Positions 1 through 5,575 of a DNA stretch of 6,651 bases are shown piece by piece. The notes under the pieces are model-generated. The model ran no database searches. It was not told where the DNA came from and was given only the letters and a program-made list of their open reading frames with translations. Source of the stretch: Holosporales bacterium. GTDB lineage: Bacteria > Pseudomonadota > Alphaproteobacteria > BNTO01. Positions within the stretch are counted from its first letter, which is position 1. Every line of letters starts with the position of its first letter. The position numbers were made by a program, and so were the translations under genes. Location of the stretch: assembly GCA_031257795.1 (NCBI GenBank), contig JAIRNW010000044.1, forward strand, positions 1 through 6,651. The letters are read 5' to 3'.

Positions 1-80
1 CAGTTTTTGGGTACGTCGATCCGGTTCGAAACTCACGTACATCTAAGTACGCTCCGCTTCTGTGCTCCGTGTCTCCTTCC
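1..80 (+). repeat. Family 1 repeat, partial copy A
   Basis: This stretch follows the interior and right part of the element seen complete at 5559-5699. Shared blocks are the CCGGTTCGAAACTCA core, the GTAC-spacer-GTAC centre and the CTCCGCTTCTGTGCTCCG stretch. The left end lies outside the window. The right terminal repeat is not recognisable after about position 80, so the copy is decayed or truncated. It lies downstream of the 3' end of fabG. Confidence 0.75.
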
Positions 81-96
81 CAAAATTCTGATTTTG

Positions 97-118
97 AAGG
101 TTTCGAAAGAGGTCCAAT
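97..118 (+). repeat. 22-bp inverted repeat, left copy
   Basis: This 22-base segment (core GGTTTCGAAAGAGGTCC) is the exact reverse complement of 2877-2898. An exact 22-base match is very unlikely by chance in a window of this size. It lies between repeat copy A and the stop codon of fabG. It may be a separate dispersed repeat or the remnant of an insertion-sequence end. No transposase is visible nearby. Confidence 0.8.
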
Positions 119-134
119 ATTGTTCTTCCATTCC

Positions 135-929
135 CTAAGCCAGGTACAGCCCTCCATTAACGTGAACGGTTGTGCCTGTAATGAAAGAAGCCCCGTCGGA
201 AGCCAAGAAGCTCACCACTTCCGCCACCTCCTGGGGCGTCCCCATGCGCTTCATTGGCGTTATGTCGATGAGGCGCTCCTTCACCTTCTCCGGCAGGCTC
301 TTAGTCATTGCCGAGTCGATAAATCCCGGGGCAACACAATTGACGGTTATCCCTCTAGAGGCAAACTCGTGTGCCAGCGCCTTCGACAGCCCAACAAGCC
401 CCGCTTTTGCCGCGCAGTAATTCGCCTGCCCCATATTTCCCATAAAACCAACTACGGAAGACATGTTTATTATCCGACCACGTCTGCGAGAGCTCATCGG
501 GCGAAAGGCGGCGCGGCAAATCCGGAAACACGCCTCTAGGTTTACTGTGAGAACGTCGCGCCAATTGGAATCGGACATTTTCATGACGAAGCTGTCTCTT
601 GTGATTCCTGCATTATTCACCACGACGTCGATCTCACCGCCAGCTAGCTCTTCGGCTTTCGCAAAGAGCTGTTCCGCCTCCTCTGGGTTGGTGAGGTCGG
701 CTTTTAAAGGGATGATCTCTAGCAAATCGCAACTGGACTGCGGGTTCGTCGATCCGGGGCTCGCCTTGAGCGGTACGCCAGAACCTGATTTCGACATTTC
801 TGCTAAGATGTCGTCCTCTAAGCCAGAAATGACGATCTTCTGAAAGCCGTCAAGAATGAATCTATCGGTTATAGCGCGGCCAATATCACCGGTTGCCCCG
901 GTTATTAATGCTGTTTTTAATGATGTCAC
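135..929 (-). CDS. fabG: 3-oxoacyl-[acyl-carrier-protein] reductase FabG, with an in-frame repeat insertion
   Basis: FabG is the NADPH-dependent reductase of 3-oxoacyl-ACP in the type II fatty-acid elongation cycle, in the cytoplasm. The 264-residue protein is a complete short-chain dehydrogenase: TGATGDIG cofactor motif near residues 10-17, NNAGITRD at 105-112, and the catalytic set Asn130, Ser158, Tyr171 and Lys175. It ends in the typical HVNGGLYLA. From the second catalytic residue onward, numbering is shifted by 20 against E. coli FabG (N110, S138, Y151, K155). The extra residues lie at about 51-70, in the loop before the LKADLTNPEE strand, and are encoded by a dispersed repeat (718-777). 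The GTG start at 927-929 was chosen because AGGAGG lies six bases upstream and the protein then begins MTSLKTALITG. An in-frame GTG at 951-953 lacks such a site. The gene stands alone, without fabD, acpP or fabF, downstream of rsmE. Confidence 0.96.
   Translation of the reverse strand: MTSLKTALITGATGDIGRAITDRFILDGFQKIVISGLEDDILAEMSKSGSGVPLKASPGSTNPQSSCDLLEIIPLKADLTNPEEAEQLFAKAEELAGGEIDVVVNNAGITRDSFVMKMSDSNWRDVLTVNLEACFRICRAAFRPMSSRRRGRIINMSSVVGFMGNMGQANYCAAKAGLVGLSKALAHEFASRGITVNCVAPGFIDSAMTKSLPEKVKERLIDITPMKRMGTPQEVAEVVSFLASDGASFITGTTVHVNGGLYLA
718..777 (-). repeat. Family 2 repeat inserted in frame in fabG
   Basis: Read on the minus strand, this roughly 60-bp segment starts CGTACCGCTC and contains ATCGACGAACCC. 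It aligns with the intergenic copy at 5761-5820: 34 of 41 positions match with one gap over the core, and similarity continues through CAGT..TTG.GATT.GCTA. It also aligns with 2024-2064 and 6479-6519. In fabG it encodes residues about 51-70 (GVPLKASPGSTNPQSSCDLL), the very segment that is extra compared with other FabG proteins. It is about 20 codons long, so the reading frame is kept. Confidence 0.8.
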
Positions 930-935
930 TTCTCT

Positions 936-941
936 CCTCCT
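936..941 (-). promoter_or_regulatory. Strong ribosome-binding site of fabG
   Basis: On the minus strand AGGAGG lies six bases before the GTG at 927-929. This is the strongest Shine-Dalgarno match in the window. It decides the fabG start against the upstream in-frame GTG at 951-953. Confidence 0.85.
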
Positions 942-943
942 AC

Positions 944-959
944 ACCCAGTCACAAAAAG
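944..959 (+). repeat. 16-bp direct repeat ACCCAGTCACAAAAAG, copy 1
   Basis: The 16 bases are identical to 6418-6433. In both places the motif lies just outside the AGAACCCGTT end of a family 1 element: 6 bases away here, about 81 bases away at the other site. Here it also overlaps the leader of fabG, next to its ribosome-binding site. Confidence 0.65.
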
Positions 960-965
960 CTTGTG

Positions 966-1041
966 AGAACCCGTTAATATAATGATTTAAATTGGTCCTT
1001 TCTGCGTCGAATCCGGTTCGAAACTCATGTACGTTTAGTAT
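966..1041 (+). repeat. Family 1 repeat, left part (copy B)
   Basis: It begins with the terminal sequence AGAACCCGTTAATATAATG, then ATTTAAAT, then a 42-base core (999-1040) identical to 5592-5633 and to the reverse complement of 6581-6622. After GTTTAGTA the match stops abruptly and no clear right terminal repeat follows. It fills most of the gap between rsmE and fabG, upstream of fabG. Positions 1042-1113 may be its decayed right half, but I cannot show that. Confidence 0.85.
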
Positions 1042-1113
1042 AGCCAAATGCGTTGAAAATCCATCATTCCTCTGTCTTTTCATTCTTATGAACACTTACA
1101 TTATCCATTATAC

Positions 1114-1980
1114 CTAATCGCGCTCCCATTCCACCAATGCCATGACGTTCGCTAATGCGCAAATGGCGGCGGTTTCAGAGCGCAAGACCAAGTTTCCTAA
1201 GGAGACTTTGTGAACATTTTCTTTGGTTTCTAATAATCTGCGATCCTGTTCCGAAAAGCCGCCCTCTGGACCAATGATTAGGCCGACCGCTTTGTGAGCG
1301 GGAAAGACGTTTTTTTTGATAACGTCAGCAATACCGAAGGAATTGACGGCAGAAAATACATCGCGCGGCTCCCCGCCGCTTGTCTCGCCGCTTGTCCCGC
1401 TGCTTCTTTCGACACACCAAAGCCAAACCATCTCAGCTGGCCTCACTGGCTCTCCATCTTTCTCCGCATGCCCATTGACGGCGCGCGAGTCGTAAGCCGC
1501 CTGACTTGTAAGCTCGTCAACAAAGTCGCGCAACGCCACCGGAGCCGCAACCTCCGGAATGCTCAACCTCTCGCACTGTTCTGCAGCATTTATCGCGATT
1601 TTGCGCCATTTCTCAATGTTGATGTCGCCTGACCTGTGGCCCTGGGTTCTCTCCATTATCATTGGCTGTATGTTGGTAACGCCAAGTTCTGTTGCCTTTT
1701 CGATAATAAAGTGCACCAAATGCTGGTTTTTCAGTGGGCTGAATGCCAGGTAGTATTTTCTGGAAAATTCCTGTGCTCCTGGGCGCGAAATCCCTTGTTT
1801 AATTTGCTTTGTTGGTACGATGTTCCGCCCGCGAATCACAGCCTCAAACTCCCCCTGCCGTTCATTAAAAATCAAAATAACCGCGCCGTCCTTCACGCGC
1901 ATCACATTCTGTAAATGATGAGCGCAATAGTCGGGGATCGGAAAGCGGCCTTGTGGGAAAGATTGGATGTATACTCTCAT
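1114..1980 (-). CDS. rsmE: 16S rRNA (uracil-1498-N3)-methyltransferase RsmE, with an enlarged central region
   Basis: RsmE uses S-adenosylmethionine to methylate N3 of U1498 in the 30S subunit. The protein has an N-terminal PUA-like domain (HHLQNVMRVKDG at 21-32, FNERQGEFEA at 38-47) and a C-terminal SPOUT knotted methyltransferase domain. Visible hallmarks are EKATELGV (94-101), NAAEQCER (131-138), LIIGPEGGFS (234-243) and LGNLVLRSETAA (261-272). At 288 residues it is some 40-45 longer than the usual 240-250. The surplus lies between VDELTS (154-159) and the GPEGG motif, about 160-185 and 193-205, and includes a short tandem repeat. The ATG start gives MRVYIQ, a typical start, but no Shine-Dalgarno sequence is evident. 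It is divergent from pth and is followed on the same strand by fabG after 184 bases largely filled by a repeat. Confidence 0.94.
   Translation of the reverse strand: MRVYIQSFPQGRFPIPDYCAHHLQNVMRVKDGAVILIFNERQGEFEAVIRGRNIVPTKQIKQGISRPGAQEFSRKYYLAFSPLKNQHLVHFIIEKATELGVTNIQPMIMERTQGHRSGDINIEKWRKIAINAAEQCERLSIPEVAAPVALRDFVDELTSQAAYDSRAVNGHAEKDGEPVRPAEMVWLWCVERSSGTSGETSGGEPRDVFSAVNSFGIADVIKKNVFPAHKAVGLIIGPEGGFSEQDRRLLETKENVHKVSLGNLVLRSETAAICALANVMALVEWERD
1375..1410 (-). repeat. Imperfect 12-bp tandem repeat inside rsmE
   Basis: Three 12-base units follow each other on the plus strand: GCCGCTTGTCTC, GCCGCTTGTCCC and GCTGCTTCTTTC. They encode part of the Ser/Gly/Thr-rich stretch RSSGTSGETSGGE of RsmE. 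The unit length keeps the frame, so slippage would change the length of this linker without breaking the gene. Confidence 0.6.
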
Positions 1981-2023
1981 AGTTCTAGTTTCACTCAGAA
2001 AAGCTATACCAAGCCACCGAAAG

Positions 2024-2064
2024 TTTGCTGGTTCGTCGCTTCGATGCTCGGCTTGAGCGGGACG
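2024..2064 (-). repeat. Family 2 repeat in the rsmE-pth gap
   Basis: Read on the minus strand it begins CGTCCCGCTCAAGCCGAGCA and contains GCGACGAACC. It shares 15 of 16 bases with the 6479-6519 copy over CTCRAGCCGAGCATCG. It lies in the 314-base gap between the divergent genes rsmE and pth. It is followed after about 20 bases by the right half of a family 1 element (2086-2139), as if it formed the left part of a hybrid element. Confidence 0.7.
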
Positions 2065-2085
2065 TTTGAGTGCGGCTCGGCAGCT

Positions 2086-2139
2086 ACGCTCCGTTTCTCT
2101 TGAAAAATCCTCAATTTAAATCTTATGCTAACGGGTTCT
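2086..2139 (+). repeat. Family 1 repeat, right part (copy C)
   Basis: From CGCTCCGTTTCTC through TGAAAAATCCTCAATTTAAA to the end ACGGGTTCT it follows the right half of the complete element at 5559-5699. The matching left terminal repeat is absent, and a family 2 unit sits upstream instead. The remaining part of the gap, 2140-2294, holds no recognised gene, only a weak possible promoter for pth (GTGACA at 2231-2236) and a faint family 2 resemblance at 2210-2239. Confidence 0.8.
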
Positions 2140-2294
2140 TAATGGTACGTGAGCATTCGAGCAACTTCGGATTCCCGGCAAAATCGCAGACTTTGTTGGG
2201 GAGTCAACTCGACGAACTCGCAAACTTTTGGTGACATGGTATATACGGATTTTGATAGCATGAAACGGCAGGGCCTTTACAGTTTCTTTTTTAC

Positions 2295-2837
2295 ATGCTT
2301 TTGGTTGTCGGTTTAGGAAATCCAATTCCAGAATACGGAAATACGCGTCATAACGCCGGAGCAATATTCGTTGAGAGGCTTTTGAATAAAGTTGTAGACG
2401 GGCCTACCGCCGGTTTTGCGTTTCATAAACACCAGGAAAAATTTGAAGCGCTACTTGATGAAGTGAACGGTGATGTCTTACAACGTGAAAAGATTTTCTT
2501 ACTCAGACCGCAGACCTATATGAATTCCTCTGGGAGGTCTGTGGCGGCTTGCTTGAATTTTTTCAAAATGACAAACAAAAACTTGTTAGTTGCGCACGAC
2601 GAGCTCGAGCTTCCATTTGGGGAAATAAAGATTAAGAATGGCGGCGGACACGGCGGGCACAACGGCGTCCGCTCTATACACCAAAGCCTGAACACCAATG
2701 AGTATACTCGTGTCCGGATAGGAATCGGGCGCCCTCCGGAGGGAATTGCTGTCAGAGATTACGTGCTTGGAAAATTCGACAAGCAAGAGCGAGAATTGTT
2801 AAATCAAAAAATAGACAGTATGCTGGACAATTTTTGA
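2295..2837 (+). CDS. pth: Peptidyl-tRNA hydrolase (Pth)
   Basis: Pth cleaves the ester bond of peptidyl-tRNAs released early from ribosomes, recycling the tRNA in the cytoplasm, and is essential in most bacteria. The 180-residue protein is complete and near normal length (E. coli 194). It starts with the family signature VVGLGNPIPEYGNTRHNAG, which includes Asn9 and the catalytic His19. It continues with TYMNSSG (Met76, Asn77), the HDELELPFG motif with Asp102, and GGGHGGHNG with Asn123, which match the known substrate-binding and catalytic positions of the family. The ATG start places the signature at its usual distance from the N-terminus. No strong ribosome-binding site is visible. In many bacteria pth follows rplY. 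Here its upstream neighbour is the divergent rsmE, and the gap carries repeat material, so the usual pairing has been lost. Confidence 0.97.
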   Translation: MLLVVGLGNPIPEYGNTRHNAGAIFVERLLNKVVDGPTAGFAFHKHQEKFEALLDEVNGDVLQREKIFLLRPQTYMNSSGRSVAACLNFFKMTNKNLLVAHDELELPFGEIKIKNGGGHGGHNGVRSIHQSLNTNEYTRVRIGIGRPPEGIAVRDYVLGKFDKQERELLNQKIDSMLDNF

Positions 2838-2876
2838 TACACAAACGGTATTCCAGGATGACATCGCTTTTAAATC

Positions 2877-2898
2877 ATTGGACCTCTTTCGAAACCTT
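2877..2898 (-). repeat. 22-bp inverted repeat, right copy
   Basis: Exact reverse complement of 97-118 (core GGACCTCTTTCGAAACC). It lies 39 bases after the pth stop and just upstream of the promoter of the next gene. The two copies face each other across fabG, rsmE and pth. Confidence 0.8.
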
Positions 2899-2919
2899 TT
2901 TGTGGTTGGGTATTAATGT

Positions 2920-2948
2920 TTGCTTTTTATTTTTAAAGCCTCTATACT
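2920..2948 (+). promoter_or_regulatory. Probable sigma-70 type promoter of the small exported-protein gene
   Basis: TTGCTT (2920-2925) and TATACT (2943-2948) are separated by 17 bases, close to the TTGACA-17-TATAAT consensus. The start codon of the next gene is 34 bases beyond the -10 box, after a good ribosome-binding site. This is the best promoter match I see in the window. An imperfect palindrome (CTACATAAGTGTAG) follows the -10 box. Confidence 0.6.
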
Positions 2949-2981
2949 ACATAAGTGTAGTTTTAATTTTTAGGAGCTAAA

Positions 2982-3368
2982 ATGTTAAGTATAAACAATA
3001 TTAAAAAAGGAGCGTTGCTCTCTGTTGGCTATTGTTGCTTTGCTTCGTGCTTTAATCAACAGATCGCGGAGGCTAACAACATTTCTCTTCTCAGTATCGA
3101 CGCTCTCTGCGAGAGTGCTGTGCATGAGAAAACAGCAATTGACGGGTTAATCGCCCAGATAAGAGCGGGCGATCCAACTGCTGCGCTTAGAGAAGAGTTG
3201 GAGGAAAGGATGCAAAGGCTAAGAGACTACAAAGCTTTAGTTGAGCAGAAGGCAGAGAAAAAATTGCAGACACTGACCTCAGCTATAGAAAGAGGGAGAG
3301 AGGTGCCAGTAAAAGTTGCGTCAATCATTGAAAAATTGAGAACAATCCTCTCAAAACATAGTAGCTAG
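2982..3368 (+). CDS. Small exported coiled-coil protein of unknown function
   Basis: I do not recognise this 128-residue protein. The N-terminus has two lysines (8-9), then a hydrophobic stretch GALLSVGYCCFASCF (10-24), and an A-x-A site at 29-31. This suggests a Sec signal peptide cut before NNISLL. Alternatively FASC (20-23) might act as an imperfect lipobox. The mature part is mostly charged helix: residues about 66-100 are rich in Glu, Arg, Leu and Lys with heptad-like spacing (REELEERMQRLRDYKALVEQ), so a coiled coil in the periplasm is likely. The coding status is supported by AGGAG (2972-2976) five bases before the ATG and a good promoter at 2920-2948. It stands alone between pth and bamD. 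A periplasmic scaffold or envelope protein is possible, but nothing seen proves a function. Confidence 0.75.
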   Translation: MLSINNIKKGALLSVGYCCFASCFNQQIAEANNISLLSIDALCESAVHEKTAIDGLIAQIRAGDPTAALREELEERMQRLRDYKALVEQKAEKKLQTLTSAIERGREVPVKVASIIEKLRTILSKHSS

Positions 3369-3379
3369 CGCTAATCGAT

Positions 3380-3391
3380 CTTTTATAAAAG
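3380..3391. repeat. 12-bp perfect palindrome after the coiled-coil gene
   Basis: CTTTTATAAAAG is a perfect palindrome 12 bases after the stop codon at 3366-3368. It has no GC-rich stem or following T-run, so it is not a clear terminator. It could be a protein-binding site or chance in AT-rich DNA. Confidence 0.3.
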
Positions 3392-3538
3392 TTCCGAAAT
3401 CCAATTTCATTGTGGTTCAGTATCAAGAATATGTTAACGTTCGGATGATGAAGGATCTGGAGACTTTGGAGTGGTGCGGCTGTGTGAAGGCAGTGAGAGC
3501 GAGCCGTTCCATATTGTCTCCATTGTGAAGATTTTGCG

Positions 3539-4423
3539 ATGATTAAAAATGGTTTAGCGGGCGAGTTAGCACTTTTGGCATTAATTGGGAGCTCCATGCT
3601 GTTCCTGCCATCTTGTTCCCGTGGGCTGCGCCCAAAGAGCCAGGATTTGCCGTCGACCATCGCAGTGGCGGCAGAAGTCCCTAATCAATCCAAAACACAC
3701 AATAACGCAGCCGAGAAGAAGACGGCGGCGTCACGCACGGGGGAGGGGCAAAAGGAAACCACAGAAGCAGAAAAGCTGTATAATGAGTGTCTCGGAGAGT
3801 GGCGCAAAAAGAACTTCAAGGCCGCCGCCAAAAAGTTCAGCAAATTTCAGGACAAATACCCTTTCTCGCAGTGTGCGGCGCGCGCAGGGATTATGGGGGC
3901 GTATTGCAAGTATCGGTCGCACCAGTATGACGACGCAATAGATGAGTTCACGATATTCGCCAAACTCCACCCATTCCACGACGATACCCCCTACGCGTAC
4001 TATATGATAGGGTTGTCGCACTACGAACGCATTCAAATTGTTGACAGAGATCAAAAGAGCGCGGCTGAAGCGATTAAAGCCTTTCAAACTGTGCTAGAGC
4101 GCTTTCCGAATTGCGATTACGCCAAAGACGCAACGTTTAAAATTGATTTCATAAAGGATCACATGGCGGCTAAGGAGATGCAGGTGGGGAGGTTTTATCA
4201 GCAAGAGAAGTCGTGGATTGCCGCGATCGACAGATTTAAGAATGTCGTCACAACGTATCAGACAACCGAACAAACCCCAGAAGCTCTGTTTCGCCTGATG
4301 GAATGCTATATGGTCCTAAACATGCGAGATGAGTTTTTCCCTATTTGGTCTATCCTGAAGCTGAATCACGCTAAAACTCCTTGGTGTGCGCGGGCGGCGG
4401 GGTTAGTCGAGAAATTTAAGTAA
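3539..4423 (+). CDS. bamD: Outer membrane protein assembly factor BamD (lipoprotein)
   Basis: BamD is the essential lipoprotein of the BAM complex. It works with BamA on the periplasmic face of the outer membrane to fold beta-barrel proteins. The 294-residue product begins with a hydrophobic signal sequence (MIKNGLAGELALLALIGSSM) ending in the lipobox LPSC, with the lipidated Cys at 26. A low-complexity linker follows (about 30-75, rich in Ala, Lys, Glu and Thr), then TPR-like helical repeats from about 76: YNECLGEW..NFKAAAKKFSKF, YDDAIDEFTIF, and AIKAFQTVLERFPNCDYAKDA. The segment AAKEMQVGRFYQQEKSWIAA (210-229) is typical of BamD/ComL. The linker is longer than usual. The ATG start has only a weak GAAG-type ribosome site (3526-3529). 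rodA follows after 21 bases, so the two genes probably form an envelope-growth operon. The usual lpxC/recN neighbours are not seen. Confidence 0.93.
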   Translation: MIKNGLAGELALLALIGSSMLFLPSCSRGLRPKSQDLPSTIAVAAEVPNQSKTHNNAAEKKTAASRTGEGQKETTEAEKLYNECLGEWRKKNFKAAAKKFSKFQDKYPFSQCAARAGIMGAYCKYRSHQYDDAIDEFTIFAKLHPFHDDTPYAYYMIGLSHYERIQIVDRDQKSAAEAIKAFQTVLERFPNCDYAKDATFKIDFIKDHMAAKEMQVGRFYQQEKSWIAAIDRFKNVVTTYQTTEQTPEALFRLMECYMVLNMRDEFFPIWSILKLNHAKTPWCARAAGLVEKFK

Positions 4424-4444
4424 AAATCTAAACCGGTATATCTC

Positions 4445-5575
4445 TTGTTGTTGAAAAAGAGAACAAACGCACTGCGTTTCCTGTGTTTCAGTCAGCTAAA
4501 AGACATTCCCGTGCTCTTTTTCTTCGTGTTAGCCAGCATAATGGCGATAAGCCTGCTGCTGCTGTTCTCCGCCGGAGGGGGCACGGGCCAATGGTGCTGG
4601 AAGCAGGCGCTCCGCTTTGTCTGCGGCTTTTCCGCCATGCTGCTTTTCGCGGCAGTTCCCGTGCGTTTTTGGCACAGATTCGCATACGGGCTGTACGCGA
4701 TCTCGCTGCTCGCCCTCCTTGCCACGTCATTTCTTGGTGTCATCGGAATGGGGGCTCAGAGGTGGCTTAAAGTAGGGTTCATACAATTTCAGCCATCCGA
4801 GTTCATCCGAATCACCAGCATCCTCGCCATCGCGAGGTTTTTCAGCGACAACCCCAGCGTTGCATTGAAAAACTTGCTGACACCTTCGCTATTGATTATG
4901 GTTCCAGTGTTGATAACGGTAAAGCAGCCAGACCTCGGGACCGCCATGTTGTTGCTGGCTGGCGGCGTCGGGATGTTTTTCCTCGCCGGCGTGCCGTTGC
5001 GCTTCTTTTACTCTGCCGCGCTAGTTTGCTGCTGCACTGTCCCGTTTTTATGGACTTTCCTGCACGATTACCAAAAAAACAGGATACTAATGTTCTTGAA
5101 TCCTGCGCTTGACCCTCTCGGAGCCGGCTATCACATCATACAATCCAAAATCGCGATTGGCTCCGGCGGCGTTTGGGGCAAGGGATTCTTGGCGGGCACG
5201 CAGAGTTCTTTGAATTTCTTGCCGGAAAAGCAGACAGACTTTATTTTCACGCTTCTAAGCGAGGAATTCGGGTTTTTGGGGGTGACTCTTTTGGTTTTTT
5301 TGTATTGCCTATTAATCCTAATGAACCTGTCATTTTTCTCTAAGGCGCGCTACCCATTCGACCGCCTTGTGATTGCTGGACTGACTTTGTCATTTTCGCT
5401 GTACGCAACGATCAACATTGCGATGGTGGCTGGGCTTCTGCCTGTTGTTGGGATTCCTCTGCCGCTGGTCTCTTATGGTGGGACATCGCTGGTGACTATA
5501 ATGTCCAGCTTTGGAATAGTTCTGTCTGTCGCTTTATCGAAGAGGAAGCTTTACAGTAAGAACCAGTTGACATAA
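4445..5575 (+). CDS. rodA: Peptidoglycan glycosyltransferase RodA (MrdB), SEDS family
   Basis: RodA polymerises lipid II into glycan strands in the elongasome, usually with PBP2, and spans the inner membrane with about ten helices. The 376-residue sequence is strongly hydrophobic and has SEDS hallmarks: GAQRWLKVG..QPSEFIRI (103-123), KQPDLGTAM (160-168), FLNPALDPLGAGYHIIQSKIA (218-237), LNFLPEKQTDFIFTLLSEEFGFLG (256-279) with the conserved Asp265, and GIPLPLVSYGGTSL (336-349). The PEK-TDFIF form and Y-HI-QS-IAIGSGG point to RodA rather than FtsW. The start is probably one of three consecutive TTG codons (4445-4453), because the first ATG (codon 33) would cut into helix 1. No Shine-Dalgarno site is obvious, so translation may be coupled to bamD, which ends 21 bases upstream. 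The last codons (NQLT and the stop) lie within the terminal repeat of the element at 5559-5699. Confidence 0.94.
   Translation: MLLKKRTNALRFLCFSQLKDIPVLFFFVLASIMAISLLLLFSAGGGTGQWCWKQALRFVCGFSAMLLFAAVPVRFWHRFAYGLYAISLLALLATSFLGVIGMGAQRWLKVGFIQFQPSEFIRITSILAIARFFSDNPSVALKNLLTPSLLIMVPVLITVKQPDLGTAMLLLAGGVGMFFLAGVPLRFFYSAALVCCCTVPFLWTFLHDYQKNRILMFLNPALDPLGAGYHIIQSKIAIGSGGVWGKGFLAGTQSSLNFLPEKQTDFIFTLLSEEFGFLGVTLLVFLYCLLILMNLSFFSKARYPFDRLVIAGLTLSFSLYATINIAMVAGLLPVVGIPLPLVSYGGTSLVTIMSSFGIVLSVALSKRKLYSKNQLT

Noticed and set aside
463..843. Plus-strand open frames across fabG
   Set aside because: They are antisense shadows of a clearly conserved gene and show no recognisable family or ribosome site.
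930..953. Upstream GTG start (951-953) that would add eight residues to FabG
   Set aside because: It lacks a ribosome-binding site, lies on a repeat motif, and its first residues would be encoded by the AGGAGG site itself. The GTG at 927-929 has ideal spacing and gives the normal FabG N-terminus.
1010..1030. tRNA T-loop-like motif (GGTTCGAAAC) in the family 1 core
   Set aside because: The sequence fits the T-loop consensus, but the flanking bases do not form the five-pair T-stem, and no acceptor, anticodon or D-arm can be found around any copy.
1294..1914. Several plus-strand open frames across rsmE
   Set aside because: They overlap each other in different frames opposite a conserved gene and have no family features.
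2142..2234. 30-codon open frame after repeat copy C, before pth
   Set aside because: No ribosome-binding site and no recognisable features; this length is expected by chance.
97..2898. Composite transposon formed by the 22-bp inverted repeats
   Set aside because: No transposase or insertion sequence is present at either end and the content is ordinary housekeeping genes, so this cannot be claimed; the repeat pair is reported as an open observation only.
3445..3528. 27-codon open frame (MMKDLETLEW...) just before bamD
   Set aside because: Very short, no ribosome-binding site, and no leader-peptide features such as repeated codons or an attenuator hairpin.
4488..4770. Open frames on both strands across the start of rodA
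   Set aside because: These are shadows in other frames of a GC-rich membrane-protein gene, without family features.
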